Of a stretch of DNA of 64,000 nt, positions 61,564 to 64,000 are shown piece after piece. The notes under the pieces are model-generated. The model saw nothing but the letters and a program-made list of their open reading frames with translations, had not been told where the DNA came from and ran no database searches. This stretch comes from Embleya sp040605455. GTDB taxonomy: Bacteria; Actinomycetota; Actinomycetes; Streptomycetales; Streptomycetaceae. The stretch covers positions 1 through 64,000 of the forward strand of contig NZ_JBEXCV010000025.1 of the NCBI RefSeq assembly GCF_040605455.1. The letters run 5' to 3'. A program made the translations under genes and the position numbers. Within the stretch, counting starts at the first letter, position 1; every line of letters starts with the position of its first letter.

Positions 61564-64000
61564 TCAGTTCATCGCCTCGCGCATTGCCTGCTGGAGGTGG
61601 GTGGTTCGCCGGCGGGTCGGGTCGGCGGCAACCGCGGTGGCCAGGGCCGGGCCCGCTGCGTGGACGATCGAGACGTGGTGTTCGCCTCGGGTGACAAGCG
61701 TGTACATCAGGGCTCGGGTGTAGGCATCGGCGCCTTCGGAGGGGAGTACGACCACCGCTCCCGGGCGGCGGATGCCCAGGGATTGACGAGCCGTCAAGGC
61801 CCAGCCATGGCGCAGCTCAGCCCGGTGGATCGCTTCGGGGGCAGCGGCGCCGAAGGCCACCACGACTCGGCCGTCCGGGAGGGCGTCGCGAACAACTCCT
61901 TGAACCACACCGCTACTTGGGTCGGGCGTGGCCCGAATGACGCGGTCGCCGACGTCGATCGCTGCGGTCCCGCCGTGGTCTCGCCGAGCGGAACTCCCGT
62001 CTTCGGGGCCTGATTCGGGGCTCGGATTGAGCCTTGCCTTGAGCGCGACGTTCAGCGCGGTCGCACCGGCGGGGCCGGTGGCGAGGGGAGCTACCACCAG
62101 CACGTCCCGGGCCGCGATGCCGATCGCACGCGGAATCGAGTCGGCGACCAGTTGGGCACATCGGTGGGCGGCCTCCTCCCCGGTGCGGGCCGGGATCAGT
62201 ACGGCACGGCGTTCCGGGTCCTGGATCGGGGGCAGCCGACCGTCACGAATCCCGTCGGCAAGTGCCTCCAGCGGGCCTTCGGGGACGGTCGGAGCGACCA
62301 GGGCGCGGATCGTACCGGTGGCCGCGAGATCGGTGAACACCCGTCCCGGTCCGGTCGATTCGAGGCCGGCTGGATCGCCGACGAGGAGGAGCCTGGCGCC
62401 GTCCGGTACTGCCTCGAAGATTGCGGCGGCAGCGGTGACGTCGAGGAGTGTCGCGTCGGTGACCACGAGGAGGTCGAGTTCGAGGGTGCCGTCCGGGCCG
62501 CGCTCCATCGCGGCGAGTTCCCGGAGTCCGACCGTGCCCGCACCGAGCCGGTCCCGGCCGTCGATGGTCGGCGCGACAACGGCTACGCGCAGGCCGGCCT
62601 CTCCGGCGTGCGCGGCGACGGTCAGGACTGCGGCCGGGGGTTCCTCGCCGGGGCCGGCGGCGTACAGCAGGACTCCGTTGGTGCTCAGCGCACGATCGAG
62701 CTTGGTGTCGCCGGTCTCCGGCCATGGTTCGACCGTCGACAGCAGCCGAACGACTGCTTCGGCAATGGCCTCCTCGGCGAGGGCATAGTCGTCGAGGGCG
62801 AGCAGGACACCGCCGACGGCGGCGAGTTCGTCGGGTTCTTCGACTTCGTCCTCGAAATCCGCCTCGAAGTCGTGGTCGGATTCCCCGACTTCGTCGACAT
62901 CGCCGTTGTCCTCACTTGGTCCGGCCGGCGCGGCGGCGAAGGCCATCACGCAGCCCTCGGCGAGTATGGCCCGAAGCGCCGTGTCCGGATCACTCACCTC
63001 GAAGTGCGCGAGCGCGGCCCGCGCGGCATCGGCCTCGATCGCGGTATCACCCTGCCGGGCGGCCCGTCGCAGCAACCACAACACGATCGCGCGCACCCGT
63101 CGTCGGTCGTCGGCGGTCCAGCCGGCGCCGAGTGCTCCGCGTGCGAGCAGGTCGGCCTGTTGGGGTGCGATCCCGGGTACCGCGAGTAGCGTCCAGGGGT
63201 CTGCGGCCAACAGTTCCGCGGCCTCGCTTCCCAGGGCGGTGGCTACCTGAGGGGCCATGCGCTCGGGGGCGCCGGCGGCGGTCAGGAGCCGGGCGACATC
63301 CGCGACTACGGCGGCGAAGGGCCGCCGGGGCTGGTCGGGTGGCGTGGCTGACGGTACCGCGGACATCGCGGGCGTGGCCGGCGATACTTCCAGGCCGGGC
63401 CCCGTCCAACCGCCGCCGCCGGTCCCGGTGCCAATCCGCGGCGAAATCGGCGAACCCGGTGTGGCAGCGGCGTTGTCCGAGGCTGGGCCGACATGCGACT
63501 GCGCCCGGCCCGCGGCTTGACGCCGCTCTCCATTGAGAGCACCGCTCTCACTTTCCGCACCAGGCTCGGCATCGCGAGGAAGCACACCGCCGAGAGCACC
63601 GCTCTCGACATCCCGATCCGAGGACGTACCGGCGGCGATCGAGTCGACGCGCGCACCGCTCTCGCCAGCCACACCCTCCGACGTTGGCTCGGTGCCGGGC
63701 GAGACATCGAGAGCACCGCTCGCCGGATTTCGATTCGGCGACGTGCCGGCGGCCATCGAATCGGCGAGAGCACCGCTCTCGTTTGGCGCGCCCTCCGGCG
63801 TTGAGGCCGTCCCCGACGGGGCATCGAGAGCACTGCTCTCGACGTTCGGTTCAACTGATTCGTCTGCCCGATTCCGATCGGCGAGAGCAGTGCTCTCGGT
63901 TTCCGCGTGCGGCGCGCTGCCACCCGTCGTCGCCGCCGCCGAACTGGCGAGAGCAGGGCTCTCGGCATCCTGATTCGGCACTGCCTCGGATTCGGCGTCG
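61564..64000 (-). CDS. RecD2-like helicase-fold protein lacking Walker A (5' partial)
   Basis: A protein of at least 812 residues whose start is beyond the window edge: no stop occurs before base 64000, and a GTG at 63981 is only one candidate. The N-terminal 160 residues are Ser/Gly/Ala-rich repeats carrying E-S-[GTS]-A-L at the palindromes. Then comes a helix-hairpin-helix region (about 230-300: LLAVPGIAPQQADLLARGAL), and a RecD2-like core. The ATP-binding site is gone: GPGTGKS is replaced by AAGPGEEPPAA, and Walker B reads LLVVTDATLLD. The later RLLLVGDPAGLESTGPGRVF and UvrD-C-like HGWALTARQSLGIRRPGAVV with MYTLVTRGEHHVSIVHAA are retained. It probably binds DNA but does not hydrolyse ATP. 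Confidence 0.75.
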   Translation of the reverse strand, partial: DAESEAVPNQDAESPALASSAAATTGGSAPHAETESTALADRNRADESVEPNVESSALDAPSGTASTPEGAPNESGALADSMAAGTSPNRNPASGALDVSPGTEPTSEGVAGESGARVDSIAAGTSSDRDVESGALGGVLPRDAEPGAESESGALNGERRQAAGRAQSHVGPASDNAAATPGSPISPRIGTGTGGGGWTGPGLEVSPATPAMSAVPSATPPDQPRRPFAAVVADVARLLTAAGAPERMAPQVATALGSEAAELLAADPWTLLAVPGIAPQQADLLARGALGAGWTADDRRRVRAIVLWLLRRAARQGDTAIEADAARAALAHFEVSDPDTALRAILAEGCVMAFAAAPAGPSEDNGDVDEVGESDHDFEADFEDEVEEPDELAAVGGVLLALDDYALAEEAIAEAVVRLLSTVEPWPETGDTKLDRALSTNGVLLYAAGPGEEPPAAVLTVAAHAGEAGLRVAVVAPTIDGRDRLGAGTVGLRELAAMERGPDGTLELDLLVVTDATLLDVTAAAAIFEAVPDGARLLLVGDPAGLESTGPGRVFTDLAATGTIRALVAPTVPEGPLEALADGIRDGRLPPIQDPERRAVLIPARTGEEAAHRCAQLVADSIPRAIGIAARDVLVVAPLATGPAGATALNVALKARLNPSPESGPEDGSSARRDHGGTAAIDVGDRVIRATPDPSSGVVQGVVRDALPDGRVVVAFGAAAPEAIHRAELRHGWALTARQSLGIRRPGAVVVLPSEGADAYTRALMYTLVTRGEHHVSIVHAAGPALATAVAADPTRRRTTHLQQAMREAMN
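63535..63964. repeat. Palindrome array 2: eight copies inside a coding region
   Basis: Copies begin at 63535, 63591, 63649 (degenerate), 63708 (degenerate), 63765, 63825, 63882 and 63948, spaced 56-66 bases. On the minus strand, where the gene runs, each encodes E/A-S-[GTSP]-A-L/R in the same frame. Centre variants (ACC, ACT, AGT, AGG) match those of array 1. Confidence 0.92.
63607..63840 (-). repeat. Two 117-bp tandem repeats (39 codons)
   Basis: The blocks 63840-63724 and 63723-63607 are homologous along their whole length, each starting with the palindrome-coded (E/A)SxALD, followed by SGT-x-PT-EG and a second palindrome-coded ESGA, then (M/I)AAGTS. A third copy begins at 63606 but diverges. 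The array is exactly in frame, so the palindromes there multiplied with the repeat. Confidence 0.82.

Noticed and set aside
63535..63964. CRISPR-like array, because repeats are spaced about 57-60 bases
   Set aside because: Repeats are short palindromes, the intervals are homologous to each other and coding, and there are no cas genes.

Overview
The window is very GC-rich and codes the way a streptomycete-like actinomycete does: GC-rich third codon positions, many GTG starts, long antisense shadow frames, a c-di-AMP riboswitch in front of an rpf/LysM gene, an orphan MsiK-type ATPase, a family 2B encapsulin and a DUF6421 operon. No rRNA, tRNA, CRISPR array, phage or intact transposon was recognised. 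Species cannot be fixed from the sequence alone. 

Layout. 1-12 kb: a NarL-type sensor kinase without its regulator, an exported type II cholesterol oxidase, a 2'-5' RNA ligase-like protein, a 1121-residue HEAT-like protein, a small membrane protein, and two broken genes back to back (carotenoid oxygenase and TetR). 10.3-13.6 kb: the minus-strand operon DUF6421 / SDR / threonine aldolase. 14.4-19.1 kb: the Rpf-LysM wall hydrolase with its riboswitch, and a Tm-1-like / PEP-hydrolase-like pair with EthD and SDR genes. 19.1-36.5 kb: a purine and allantoin island, comprising three-subunit xanthine dehydrogenase, allantoinase, allantoicase, HIU hydrolase, OHCU decarboxylase, 8-oxoguanine deaminase, an AtzF-like protein, malate synthase and a divergent IclR (AllR-like) regulator. 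Family 2B encapsulin and CsbD sit inside this island. Three pathway genes are wrecks: the PucR regulator, urate oxidase (large in-frame internal deletion plus a stop codon) and glyoxylate carboligase (only the 3' end left, joined to an operator-like site). A motif TTCAACA-N3-TGTTGAA recurs at three places in the island. 

36.6-44.6 kb: an SDR, a hidden 57-residue basic protein, a glycerophosphodiester phosphodiesterase, and a tightly coupled trans-4-hydroxyproline operon (three-subunit D-hydroxyproline dehydrogenase, pyrroline-hydroxycarboxylate deaminase, 4-hydroxyproline epimerase, GntR regulator). 44.8-52.4 kb: lactate monooxygenase-like oxidase, LtrA membrane protein, a divergent Lrp / trans-sulfuration enzyme pair with Gly-rich repeat DNA, a glutamate-type binding lipoprotein, a LuxR fragment, and a MarR/cupin pair sharing a palindromic operator. 

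52.5-64 kb: an odd repeat-rich region. It holds an ADP-ribosylglycohydrolase-like gene with eroded metal motifs next to a 15-bp-periodic tract, a Pro/Tyr-rich protein, a MOSC protein, a 1.4-kb non-coding stretch, MsiK, a probable SUKH-4 protein, and a RecD2-like protein without a recognisable Walker A. A 17-bp palindrome, CGAGAGCASYGCTCTCG, occurs 13 times in two arrays: five copies in non-coding DNA after msiK, and eight copies in frame inside the N-terminal coding region of the RecD2-like gene. This array is the least explained structure in the window.
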